This document shows positions 23,401 to 33,608 of a DNA stretch of 64,000 bases, one piece after another; position 1 is the stretch's first letter, and every line of letters begins with the position of its first letter. The notes beneath the pieces were generated by a model that saw only the letters and a program-made list of their open reading frames with translations, was not told the DNA's origin and made no database searches. This DNA is from Siniperca chuatsi (Eukaryota; Chordata; Actinopteri; Centrarchiformes; Sinipercidae). Location of the stretch: contig NC_058063.1 in the NCBI RefSeq assembly GCF_020085105.1, positions 12,863,651 through 12,927,650 of the forward strand, given 5' to 3'. A program made the position numbers and the translations under genes.

Positions 23401-24999
23401 ATTACACACAACATCAGATTAGTTCAACATTCTGCAACATTAATCATGCAAATTCTCTTTTCCCTCTTTGCCCTGGTCCTGTTGTGCCAAACCTCACTAT
23501 TGTATCTATATGCACTGCCACTGGGATCGAGTTCATAGTGGACTCGCTGGCACCATCAACACATTTACTCAAAGGTCAAACAGTCACCTGACCCCAAAGT
23601 GGCACCAATAACCACCATGCACCCAGAGATAGACGAGAACCAACATTCAGTGTGTTCACAAGACGCCAGCAGCGTGCTACAAGTGGTCCGACGCAGCTGC
23701 TCGCACCTGAGTGAGGTCAGTTTCTCTGCAGCTCTGGTCCCCAGTGGTGTAGAAGTTAATCTAATCAGCAAAGGAGCACTTGAAGGGTGTTGAGAGGCGA
23801 CATCATCCAGCCTGTTAGAGCAGATTATGAAATCATTAAAAAGTGTTAAAGTGTGAAATGGACAGATTTAAACTCTAGTTTTCAACACAATCTACGGCAT
23901 AAAGGTAGGACTGTCCAAATCCACGCAGGAGGAAACCATCCCTGACAGTCCTCGAGTAAGACGGGAGCAGGCAGGGTCAGCCTGCTCCCGGGACGCTGCT
24001 TCAAAGGTGACCTCTGACCTCGCTGGAGAGAGAAAGAAGCAGGGGCATAGTGTGGGTTCACCCTTCAAAGATAAACTTGAATACAAATCACTGTTGTCGG
24101 GTGGAAACCTTCGTCAGCTTACACTCAGGTTTCTGAGAGCAAAATATACATTTGTGTGTACTGTATTCACGTGTGTTTTGATTGTGAGTGTAGATGTTAT
24201 GTGAATATAGTACACATATTGCATGCCACTAGGGTAGTATACCCTAAAGTATCAAAGTACTGTGTCAACATCCATTTTGTCATTTGGGACATGTAATAGT
24301 ACCTTTGTACCTTTGTACAGGGCACAAACATGAACCATGTCTAAGGCTACGATACTTATACCATTGCAAAGTACTGACCTAATTTTTTATATATATTTTT
24401 ACCTACAAAGTACAATTGTAGTTGTTTCCTGTGAGTGAACAGGAATTAACACAATTTCATCTTGGAGAGGCTGGTATTTTTGTCATTTGTGGTACATAAT
24501 AGTTTCTTTAGCAGTCCTTAAACACAATATGTGGCCATTTATGTTGAAATCACCCTCTGTTTTGTCAGTCAGCAGTTCCTCATGATGTCCTCATGTTGCC
24601 TTCAGGTGCTCAGCAGAAGACAGTAGTTTTCTTCAGTGCATCATATGTCATTGAAGATTTTGTGTATGTCAAGTCAGCTTTATTTATACACAGTATACAG
24701 TATTGCAGTGGGCTTTCCTGGCCCACATCAGCACCAGCCTCTGAACCTTTTGTACCTGGTAAATATAAATGGGCTGACCTTTCCTAACCCCCGAACTTGA
24801 CGTTTGGGGAACTCAATATACAAAATGATTTACTATGGCAGTAATACATAAAATATTGTTGTTTATTCTTCAAACAAGTAATACAACAAACAAACAAAAT
24901 AATTCATCTATAGACTGAGCAACATTGAATAAACTTTATCTTTATCCTTGGGGGGGATAATTGTACAAATATACAGCCATGATCCATGTAACTACCCCT
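20500..24999. other. Intergenic DNA between slc2a4 and tp53
   Basis: No coding exon with supportable splice sites was found on either strand. Short simple repeats: AAATA-type at about 20848-20872, GT at 21525-21541, CA at 21786-21808. Segments at about 22270-22310 and 24915-24965 look like reverse-oriented LINE or SINE tails (complement of a GGGACAAATAAAAGTTG-like end). A similar reverse tail (complement of AAATAAAGCTGACTT) is near 24665-24690. The interval holds the divergent 5' regions of slc2a4 and tp53. Confidence 0.5.
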
Positions 25000-25039
25000 T
25001 GCTTGGTTTTGTTTAGTTGCAATTTTTCCGATAATAATG

Positions 25040-25275
25040 AATGCAGCAGTAGCATTTCGCGATGTTGCGTTTCTCGCGTCAGGAGAGCAGGACGCTCTGA
25101 TTGGACGCTGCGCGGTATTAAAAACTGCCCCTCCCCCTCCTTTCTGTGGGAATCCCCAGCGACAACGTGCTCCGCTTTACCTCAAAATATTGTGACTTTT
25201 TCGGCTGTTTTAGTTCGCCCCTGTACGCTCACCAGTGACTCATCTCTCTCGGACTGCAGTAGCGGGATATACAAG
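25040..25275 (+). promoter_or_regulatory. tp53: tp53 promoter and probable non-coding exon 1
   Basis: A locally CpG-richer block about 1.3 kb before the tp53 start codon. It holds an inverted CCAAT box (ATTGG, 25100-25104), a C-rich Sp1-like stretch (25127-25140), and GGGAATCCCC at 25148-25157, a palindromic match to the NF-kB consensus. A good splice donor (ACAAG/GTAGAT) at 25275/25276 suggests a non-coding first exon ending at 25275. The acceptor would be at 26479/26480, or alternatively near 26442. The transcription start is inferred. Confidence 0.55.
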
Positions 25276-26046
25276 GTAGATGCGTGGTCATACACGTCTC
25301 ATTCGTTAACGCGAGAGAGCCGAGAGACACTTATTTTTCCGATATAGGAAGTTTTACGGCAGTTTAGCTAGTTCCGAAACGTAGTGCTAACGTAATTAGC
25401 TAGTTAAGCTAATGCTAAGCTCGCTAGCACAACACTAAAAGGGTTGTGTGCTATATTGCGAGCAGCACCCTTGTTACACAATCGATAGTTATTAGCTTCT
25501 GAGCACATATTGGCGTATAGTGAAGTTGTATCCATCGAGTTATTGTTAAAGTGCCGACTCGGTGGCCGAATGAAGCTAGCTTCATTCAGGGCCTCCAGCA
25601 CGAAAAGAATGGACGGTAGCTAAACGTAGCAGGTTCAATGGTTTTTCGTGCTGTTTGTTTTGGGGGCTGCTTATTGTCAAGTCAGTTAACTGGGTTTTAT
25701 TTCGGACTTTATATTTGTGAAATATGGCTGTCTTTAGGAATATTTGTGTACTATTAAGCAGTAGTTGCATATGCTAACGTTACCGTTAGTCAGCAGCTCA
25801 CAGAGCAGAAGGCCTAGTTGTTTTCAACTTTGTGAACTCTTCCTTCCTGTGTGGTAGGCAGCAACCAAGATTTAGCATTCATTCAGTCGCAACAATTACG
25901 TTAAATAATGTTTTCCTCATTGTTATTTGTCACATAAGTAGTCCTCACACGACTTACACTGCCCTTGTCCTTATGTGTGTTTGTCTGTCTGTTTGTTATA
26001 AGTTAAGTGGTGTTGAATTGCCACAGAATATTATTCTAAAACTATT

Positions 26047-26320
26047 TTGATCATCGACTAAGTGTTAAGGTAATTTATCAGACAAAAAGTCAAACATTCC
26101 CTGTTTCCAGCTTCTCAAGTGTGGGGATAAACTGCTTTTCTCTGTTATTATATCGTTGTAAAACTAACATCTTTGGATGTTTTACTGTGACAAACAAAGA
26201 TTCACTTTGAGTTCTTGGAAATTGTGATGGTTTGCACTATTTGCTGTTATTTTGTAGACTAAAACAATTAATCTATGAATCAAAACAATTGACAGATTAA
26301 TTGACGATGATAATGATTGT
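26047..26320. mobile_element. hAT-like repeat in tp53 intron 1
   Basis: Shares order and wording with the element at 33151-34077: a TTCCAGCTTCTCAAGTGTGG-type segment, then a GAAATTGTGATGG segment, then the AATTGACAGATTAATTGACG / GATAATGATTGT end. This corresponds to the common fish repeat whose ends read GGCTGCAACTAACGATTATT. No coding capacity. Confidence 0.65.
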
Positions 26321-26499
26321 TCCCCTAATTGTTAGACATGCACTTTTCGATTAGTGTGGGGGAACTAGTCAAAAGAGTTTGATAGAGATTGAGTTACCTC
26401 TTCAGTTGAACATAAATTCTTACTTCCTGTTGATCCCCACAGCACTCCTGTGCCTTGGCTCTCCCTCGTTTTCTCTCAGCCGGGAAAGGAGGGAAATTA

Positions 26500-29400
26500 A
26501 TGATGGAAGAGCAAAGTTTGGACAATCTTCCCTTGACCCAGAACCTGCCGCTGAGCCAGGACTCCTTTATACAGCTGTGGGACAGTGTGTAAGTTACGTT
26601 TTGATAGTAGATACCATTTTTGAAATGTCAGTTTACTTCAGGAAAAACAAGTTAACTAGTTTGTGTATGTTTGTTTTTGCAGTGTAACTCCCTCCATCTC
26701 CACCATTCCAACGGTGACTTATGTGTCTAATGAAACATGGAGGCCGGACAGTAATATGGATATGCTGGTAAGTATGCCTACCCTTGCCCAAAAACAACGA
26801 ATTGTTGCAGAAGAAAGTTTTCTGTTAGATATTTGTCAATATTCATATGATGGTAGCTTCAATCTGAACTTAATCATTTATAGAGGCTGATTCTTGTTCA
26901 TTTCTCTCCTTTTAAAGCTCATTAATGATCAAGCGCTGACCGAGGGGTTTGATGAGAATCTGTTTGAGCTGCCCCCAGAGATGTCCACTAAAGATGTTGT
27001 TACTCCCCCGTCCTCCACCGTCCCGGTTACAACTGACTATCCGGGGGAATATGGCTTCCAGCTTCGCTTTCAGAAGTCTGGCACGGCCAAGTCCGTCACC
27101 TCCACTGTAAGTAATCCCAGGCCTAAGCCCTCAAAATTTTGAGATTCTACATATTTATTGTTTTCTCATATTCTTAAACGGGTAAATGTGTTGCAGATAA
27201 TTTCAAAAGATAAATGTGCCAGATAACTTTTCTTATTTCTGTTCTGATCAATATGAGACAAAGTACTACCAACCTCAGCAACAGAAGTCTGTACTTACCG
27301 CACATAGTGTATAATTTTAATAGAATTACACAATTTAAATGCTAGACCAAATGTTAAAATTCAACGGGACTTGCAACAGATTATCTTTCAACCAAACATG
27401 ACAAGGAGCAGAAGTTTTCTGTTTGAGCGCCAGAGAACAAAAGGGATTTCAACAGTTGCTCATTTTCGAGGCAGCATTCACTGTTCAACTGAGTGTCTTC
27501 GATCTACGGTGTAATTTTTCCTGTTGCGTATTGTTTTAAGTCACTGAATTCAACTTAACACAGAATTTCCCAAATTAGAGGTTTGGAAATTGAAATGGTT
27601 TACTATAGTAAAGTCACTCACTGGTTTCTGAAGTTTTTATCACCCACAAAATTAAAGTTTTTGAACAAACACGATCTTACCTTGGCAATGCGTTAAAAAT
27701 CCATTATTTCTCTCATGGTGGCATTCATGTGGAATCTTATTCATTGTGTCGATTCGCTAAATTTTAAGGTCTGGAGTCAGTCACTCCGTTTGAAGAGCCA
27801 ATGGCATTAATGTTTCCACGGTGACTCACCCAGCAGCGTGCTGCAGTTGGCCAGTTTAGTTGAGGTTAGGGTGGTCTTCCCCGAATCTCCCGCCCCCTGC
27901 CACTTGTGCGCTGGTCTGTGGGAGAGGTGCAGTCCGGGTGTAAAGCACAGCTCTGACATGACGGGACATGTTCCTGCGCTGTCTTCCTCCAGCACAGAAA
28001 GGGTTAAAAACGGATGAAAGCAAGGTAAAGATTGTCATTTAATTTGATAAATCTGACCTTACTTATTTGGCGAACTTAACATGTAGTTTGTTTTTGGTCC
28101 TTTTAGAGAAGCGAGTAGTTGAACTTTTACTATTTTATGTGCCTTTTTTTAAGAATAGTGTTGGAATTTTAGTCTTTTATAATAGTGTGCTTGTTTTTGT
28201 TTTCTGAGACAGATCTCAGACCAGTGTTTGGCATTTGCTGCTCCATAAGTGCGCAGATAATAAAGTGCATGGTTTTCTCCCTGTGCTTTCTCTCAGTATT
28301 CGGAGCTTCTCAACAAGCTATATTGCCAGCTGGCAAAGACCAGCCCGGTTGAAGTGCTTGTGAGCAAGGAGCCTCCTGCGTGTGCCATCCTCAGGGCCAC
28401 AGCGGTTTATAAGAAGACTGAGCACGTAGCCGATGTGGTCCGCAGATGTCCCCATCACCAGAATGAGGACGGTGAGGAAAATGTTCCAGTGAGAAATTGT
28501 CTTGTATGTACGGTGGAAGACTGTTTGTCTTTGCTAGAAGAATCTGATTGTGAACATAATAGAGCTGAGGTGATTTTTAAGTTTTTCTCATCGGTTTTCA
28601 ATTCAGCCGCGGAGCATCGCAGCCATCTGATCAGAGTGGAGGGAAGCCAGAGAGCGCAGTATTTTGAAGATCTGCACACAAAGAGGCAAAGTGTAACTGT
28701 CCCGTACGAGCCTCCACAGGTACAACTGCCCCACTTGATCTGTCTGAGGGGGAACATGTCTACCCTTTCTACAGCAGTTATTTTTACCCATTCACATATC
28801 CTAATGTGTGACCTTCAAGCATTTTCTATGTGAGTATATAAACAAACAATGGTGTCTGTCACTTTGATATCACATTTTTAGCCTGAAAATTCAATGTACA
28901 TAAAGTGCAGTAATTGTGGAAACCATCCAGGAATGTGTCTCCCAAAATTGAAAAGCTGCATTTTGGACACCCAGAAGAGTCAATGAGGCGTTAAAAAAAA
29001 AAAAAAAAAAAAAAAAACATTTGTAGTGGTACATGTACGAATTAACACGACTGTGATCCTTGGCACATTTCACTGAAGTGGCTCTTGTGATTACAAGAAA
29101 ACATAAGTACCTTTTCCCCCTAATTGCATACACTTCAACAAGCAGTGAATAAAAATTGCTATGCTTTTCCTGTTTTAGTTGGGCTCAGAGATGACAACCA
29201 TCCTGCTGAGCTTTATGTGCAACAGTTCCTGCATGGGGGGCATGAACCGCAGACCCATCCTCACCATCCTGACCCTTGAGACTCCAGAGTAAGTTTTGCT
29301 TCTCTTTTTACAGATGTGATGGGGCGGTGGGAGTGTTGATAGAGGACAAGTGGTGACATGGTGTAACTGGATATCTTGCTTAACATTTTTATGTGTATTT

Positions 29401-30457
29401 ATTGCTAAGGATGTCCCAGTTAAGTTGTGCATTGCTATTCCTATTAGATCTTGATTTCTTTGTGCAGCCTAGGAAAGCATTTTAACCTATACTGTTCATC
29501 TTCTTCCTAGGGGACTTGTTTTGGGCCGGAGGTGCTTCGAGGTGCGTGTCTGCGCATGTCCAGGCAGGGACCGCAAGACGGAGGAGGCAAATAGTGCAAA
29601 GATGCAGAACGGCACCAAGCAGACTAAAAAGCGGAGTGTGTTTTTGTTGTTACATTAGATTTCAGTTTCTGTCCCTGCTTGCTGTTCCCTTGCTAACCTC
29701 ACTTGTTTCTTTAGAAAGCAACCCAGCTCCTGACATGACTTCTGCAAAGAAGCCGAAGTCGGCCTCCAGTGCAGAGGAGGAGGACAAGGATGTGTATGTT
29801 CTGCATGTAAGTAAAGATACATACTGTTATAAAGCTGGACGTATTTACAAAACTTCTATGCTCTTTGTTTAATTTCCCTCTGATCTCTCCTGCAGGTTCG
29901 TGGTCGTGAGCGGTTTGAAATGTTGAAAAAGATAAATGATGGTCTGGAGTTGCTGGACAAAGAAAGGTAAGAAGTGCATCCTTTAATTTTGCATCAAAAC
30001 CACCGTAATCGCTTTCATTGGACTAAACTTCTAACTTAACTCTTAAGAATATCTCAACATGGCCCACACGTGTAGGCTGGTATTCTTTCATTAGCTTGGC
30101 TGCAGTTGAGTTTAAACCTGCTTTGTCGTGAACATGTCTTGTGGTCTCTCACTGGATTTAAACTCCTTCTGTGCCTTGTAGAGATCACCTGCCACTAGAG
30201 GTCACTGTGTTTAGTGTTAAACTTGCTGCACACACAGGTCAGCTGAGGTTAAGGAAACATTTCTATTACATACTGTATATCACTGGGGTATCTCAGAACA
30301 TTAATTTATTTCACTATGTGTGGTGTAATGTAGACTGTTATAACATAAGTGATTGTTTAGGTTATGTAATGGTATGTTGTATGAGTAATTTTTTGTATTG
30401 GATTTTGTAAAGATTTTCAACATTTTTACAGTATTTTCTCATGGACAACAAAACTAG

Positions 30458-30512
<55 letters not shown>

Positions 30513-30966
30513 CCATTATTGTCTAAGTGTACACTTGAATCCAGATGCAGTTTAAACGACTGTAAACACTATCTATTGCCGCAAAGTAGTGCATTGCAGT
30601 GTATGTGCATTCCAACATTTTATCAGGTACTTAAGCAAAAAAACTATTTCAAGTAAAAAAAAAAAAATATATATATATATATTAAGACTAGGTCATTTGC
30701 ACACTGAAAAGAGGATCCCCCCCCAAAAAGATTTGAGTAAAGCTTTTCTTAAATATCATCAACTTTGGTTGCCTTCTAATTTTCAGTGCTGTCATTAAAA
30801 CTATTTTAAATACACCAAATATGTCGCGTCTGCCTTAATCACTGGATCTGTCCTCTTTTCTCTCCACAGCAAAACAAAGACCAAGCTTACTGTTAAACAG
30901 GAGGTTCCACTGCCTTCAAATGGAAAGAGGCTCTTGCAAAGAGGAGAGAGGAGTGACAGCGACTAG
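26500..30966 (+). CDS. tp53: Tumour suppressor p53
   Basis: Coding exons: 26500-26588, 26683-26767, 26918-27106, 28297-28471, 28607-28719, 29179-29288, 29511-29635, 29715-29806, 29896-29966, 30870-30966; 381 aa. Exons of 113 and 110 nt equal human exons 6 and 7. Nuclear sequence-specific transcription factor. Order: acidic activation region (FIQLWDSV, human FSDLWKLL), Pro-rich linker, DNA-binding domain from about residue 100 with zinc ligands in RRCPHH and [13 protein letters not shown] and DNA contacts in [10 protein letters not shown], basic KKRK signal, tetramerisation helix ([18 protein letters not shown]), and basic C-terminus ending RSDSD. Two in-frame ATGs (26500, 26503) are adjacent; the first was taken. 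Cys124 and Cys141 of human are Ser here, and an extra Cys lies in PPACAILRA. Intron 4 holds a p53-type response element. Confidence 0.97.
27954..27973 (+). promoter_or_regulatory. Candidate p53 response element in tp53 intron 4
   Basis: Two abutting decamers of the RRRCWWGYYY type with zero spacer. GGACATGTTC (27964-27973) matches at all ten positions. TGACATGACG (27954-27963) keeps the CATG core with three mismatches. It lies 1190-1209 bases into the tp53 gene's fourth coding-exon region boundary-to-boundary span, between exons ending at 27106 and starting at 28297. In zebrafish a p53-dependent promoter in the corresponding intron drives the delta-113 isoform. Function here is inference. Confidence 0.55.
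28993..29017 (+). repeat. Poly(A) tract in a tp53 intron
   Basis: A run of about 25 A residues between the tp53 exons ending at 28719 and starting at 29179. No flanking element could be identified. Confidence 0.8.
30460..30508 (+). repeat. TA dinucleotide microsatellite in the last tp53 intron
   Basis: About 24 TA units between tp53 coding exons ending at 29966 and starting at 30870. A shorter TA tract recurs at about 30667-30682 in the same intron. Confidence 0.9.
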
Positions 30967-32600
30967 GAACCTTGTTGCTTTGATCATGAGAACAAACTGC
31001 ATCTCTTTCTCCCTCCAAGCCAGTGGGTTTATTTCAGGTTTTTATTCGTCATTGGAACCCCAAATCACCTCCTGCCTCAGTACGCCAGAACTTTATCCAA
31101 TAACTGTACTGCATAACCGTTTACTGTACTCCAAGTACTGTACAGTGTCTTGCTGTTTTTGAGATATGCAAATGAATAAAGTTTGAAAAGATAATCCAGT
31201 GGAGAGCAGTTGATACTGTAAGCAGGTCTGCCTCCTCCTCAATGCCCTCATTGCATTTCAAGGTTGTGTGAAATGGCTTCGAGATCTTTAACTTTCTGTG
31301 CATTTGCATGAAACAGGCTATGGGGGGGGACTTAAAAGTGTGAGGGACTGTATCAGTGTTAATCTTGGCAAGGATTTCGTTTGAGTTTTAATGATTCCTT
31401 TTTTAAAATTGATGTCATTTATATTGTGTCATTTATATATGCATTAGTTATAGTCAATGAAAATGGAAGAGATTCATTCTTGGTCTTTGAATGACATGTT
31501 TTTTTTTTTTTAATGTATGACTTGTCAAAATAGTAATTATGATCTTAATTGGGTTAAGAAGAACTCGAGAAGCAAAGTCTGATCAAATTTTTTGTCACAA
31601 TTAAGACAGATATGTGATCGCAAAGGATCATAATCTTTATACGAGTCACTGCCATTCGTTTGAAAAAGTGCCAAGTCAGGTTTGTAAAACTTGAAGGGAT
31701 GTTTACCTCCATTAATGTTGCTGTATTTCTTAACCATAGCCCATGCAAACATTTACATCCTGTCAAACTGAACTTTTGGGTGTCTGAGGAACTTCCATCA
31801 GTCCAGCTCTTATTAGATGTGCTATTCAAGGGCTTTTTTTTTTTTTTTAATTAGTTTATCTAGGTTTGATATCTTCTCTTTTTTTATCACGAACAGCTGT
31901 AAATACATTTTAGCTCAGTTTAGTTCCATGGATCTGTATGTTGTCTCTTCCTCTTAAATGGTGATGATTGTGCTCGCAGGGAACATTGACAACAGTCATG
32001 ATTTCTGTGAAAAATAACAGATTTGGTAGATGAGGGGCTGGCTGGCTCACCCCAAAAGCTAATCACCTTTTAGTATTTGTAACTTTTATATACAGCAGAA
32101 ATTGTTGGTGGGGGGGAAACATAGGAAAGAGAAATGTTGACATAAAAGCAAAGGAACAGTACACACAGGGACACTGTATAACAAGGACAACACCTAAAAG
32201 AATGATTAGGATGGTTGATACGGCGCAAGCCACTTTGTTCAGATATCAAACTGAAGTGATCAAATGTCATCCGTTTGGATGTCCCACTGTGATTTGAGTT
32301 TGTTTCCATTTTTGACCATGCAATTTATTACTGAATCAGCACTTCCGTTTGATGCGACCAATCTGTCAGTCAATAAAACCACTTTGTTTTTACACTGCCA
32401 AAAAAAAGTATACATAAAGGCATTTCTTTGTTATATTTCTTTATCTTTATAGATTATTTTGGGAACTTAGTTTTTTATAAGAGGTTTATCTTTCTATATT
32501 TTTCATCGTTATTTTTTCATGGCTTTTCTTTTGTACTAATTAGCATTTTGTTACTCAAAGCTTTAAGCCAAAAATAAATGCCTAACATAAAACAGTGTTT
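30967..32600 (+). other. tp53: tp53 3' untranslated region with two candidate poly(A) signals
   Basis: The first AATAAA after the tp53 stop is at 31175-31180, giving a UTR of about 230 bases. A second AATAAA is at 32573-32578, after a long T-rich stretch with ATTTA motifs (for example TCATTTATAT near 31417-31437) and no coding exon. The longer stretch could be an alternative 3' UTR or plain intergenic DNA. Confidence 0.45.
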
Positions 32601-33031
32601 TTGTGTTCTGTTATGACATGCATTTGTTGTCTTCTGTCTTTGCATCTTTCCTTCCTGACAGTTATTTCATGCTAGTACTTTGCATGTTTGGAAGATTAAT
32701 GCAAAACCGGGAACGTCTAAATGTATTCATCTGGGCTGAGTAGAATGGAGCCTTGTGTTGCCAGTCAAATGTGGTGTTTATTACCTGTTGATCTTCCATG
32801 TTGGTTGGTACAGGTGTATTGCATGGACATCTTTCCCGTACAGAGATCGTGTCGTTCTTCAGGTCATAGGATACATCTGTAGCCTGGGTGGGTAGTTAGT
32901 TCAACTCACTTTAGGTTGACTGTATTAGTTTGGTTCCTACTTATTTTTTTTAATTTATATTCTACAGTAGCGGTCCTCTGGGTACATTTTCAAGAAGCTT
33001 CCCTGAATCTAGGATCCACAGGAATCTCAAC

Positions 33032-33532
33032 ATGGCAAAGTCTCTCAAGGATAAAGTCTATGTTTTGATTTGTTGGGGTGAGTCTTATTTTCTCCACGGT
33101 ATTCATCTGTAACCTAGGCAGCATTTTAAAAGACAAAGCAATCGAGTTTAAGCTGCAGCTGATGATTGTTATCATTATCAACTTATCTGCCAATTATTTT
33201 TTGCATTAATTGTTTAGCTAATATCAGAGTAGCAATACATTTCTATCCAAACACTATTCAATTCACAGTGATCAAACAGACATTTTTCAGAGTTAAAAGG
33301 CCCTTACTAAAAAATTTAAAGGTAAGTAAATTTGGCAAGTCATAGAGGTGGAACATCATAAATAATAACTACTTATACATTTTCACTACATTGAGCCCTT
33401 TGCTGCAAAATCCTCTTCAGCCTAGACTGAGAAATGTCCATAAGGGTGTGGCCTGATGATCTTGGGCTCCATTATAATGAAGGCTGCTTTCAGTCAAACT
33501 TTACTTTGTTTTAAATGTTATCCCTTAATTAA

Positions 33533-33608
<76 letters not shown>

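Noticed and set aside
28014-28024. ATG with a GTAAAG donor just after the intron-4 p53 element, a possible start exon for a short p53
   Set aside because: Spliced to exon 5 it enters the wrong frame, and unspliced it meets a stop within a few codons, so it cannot start the p53 frame.
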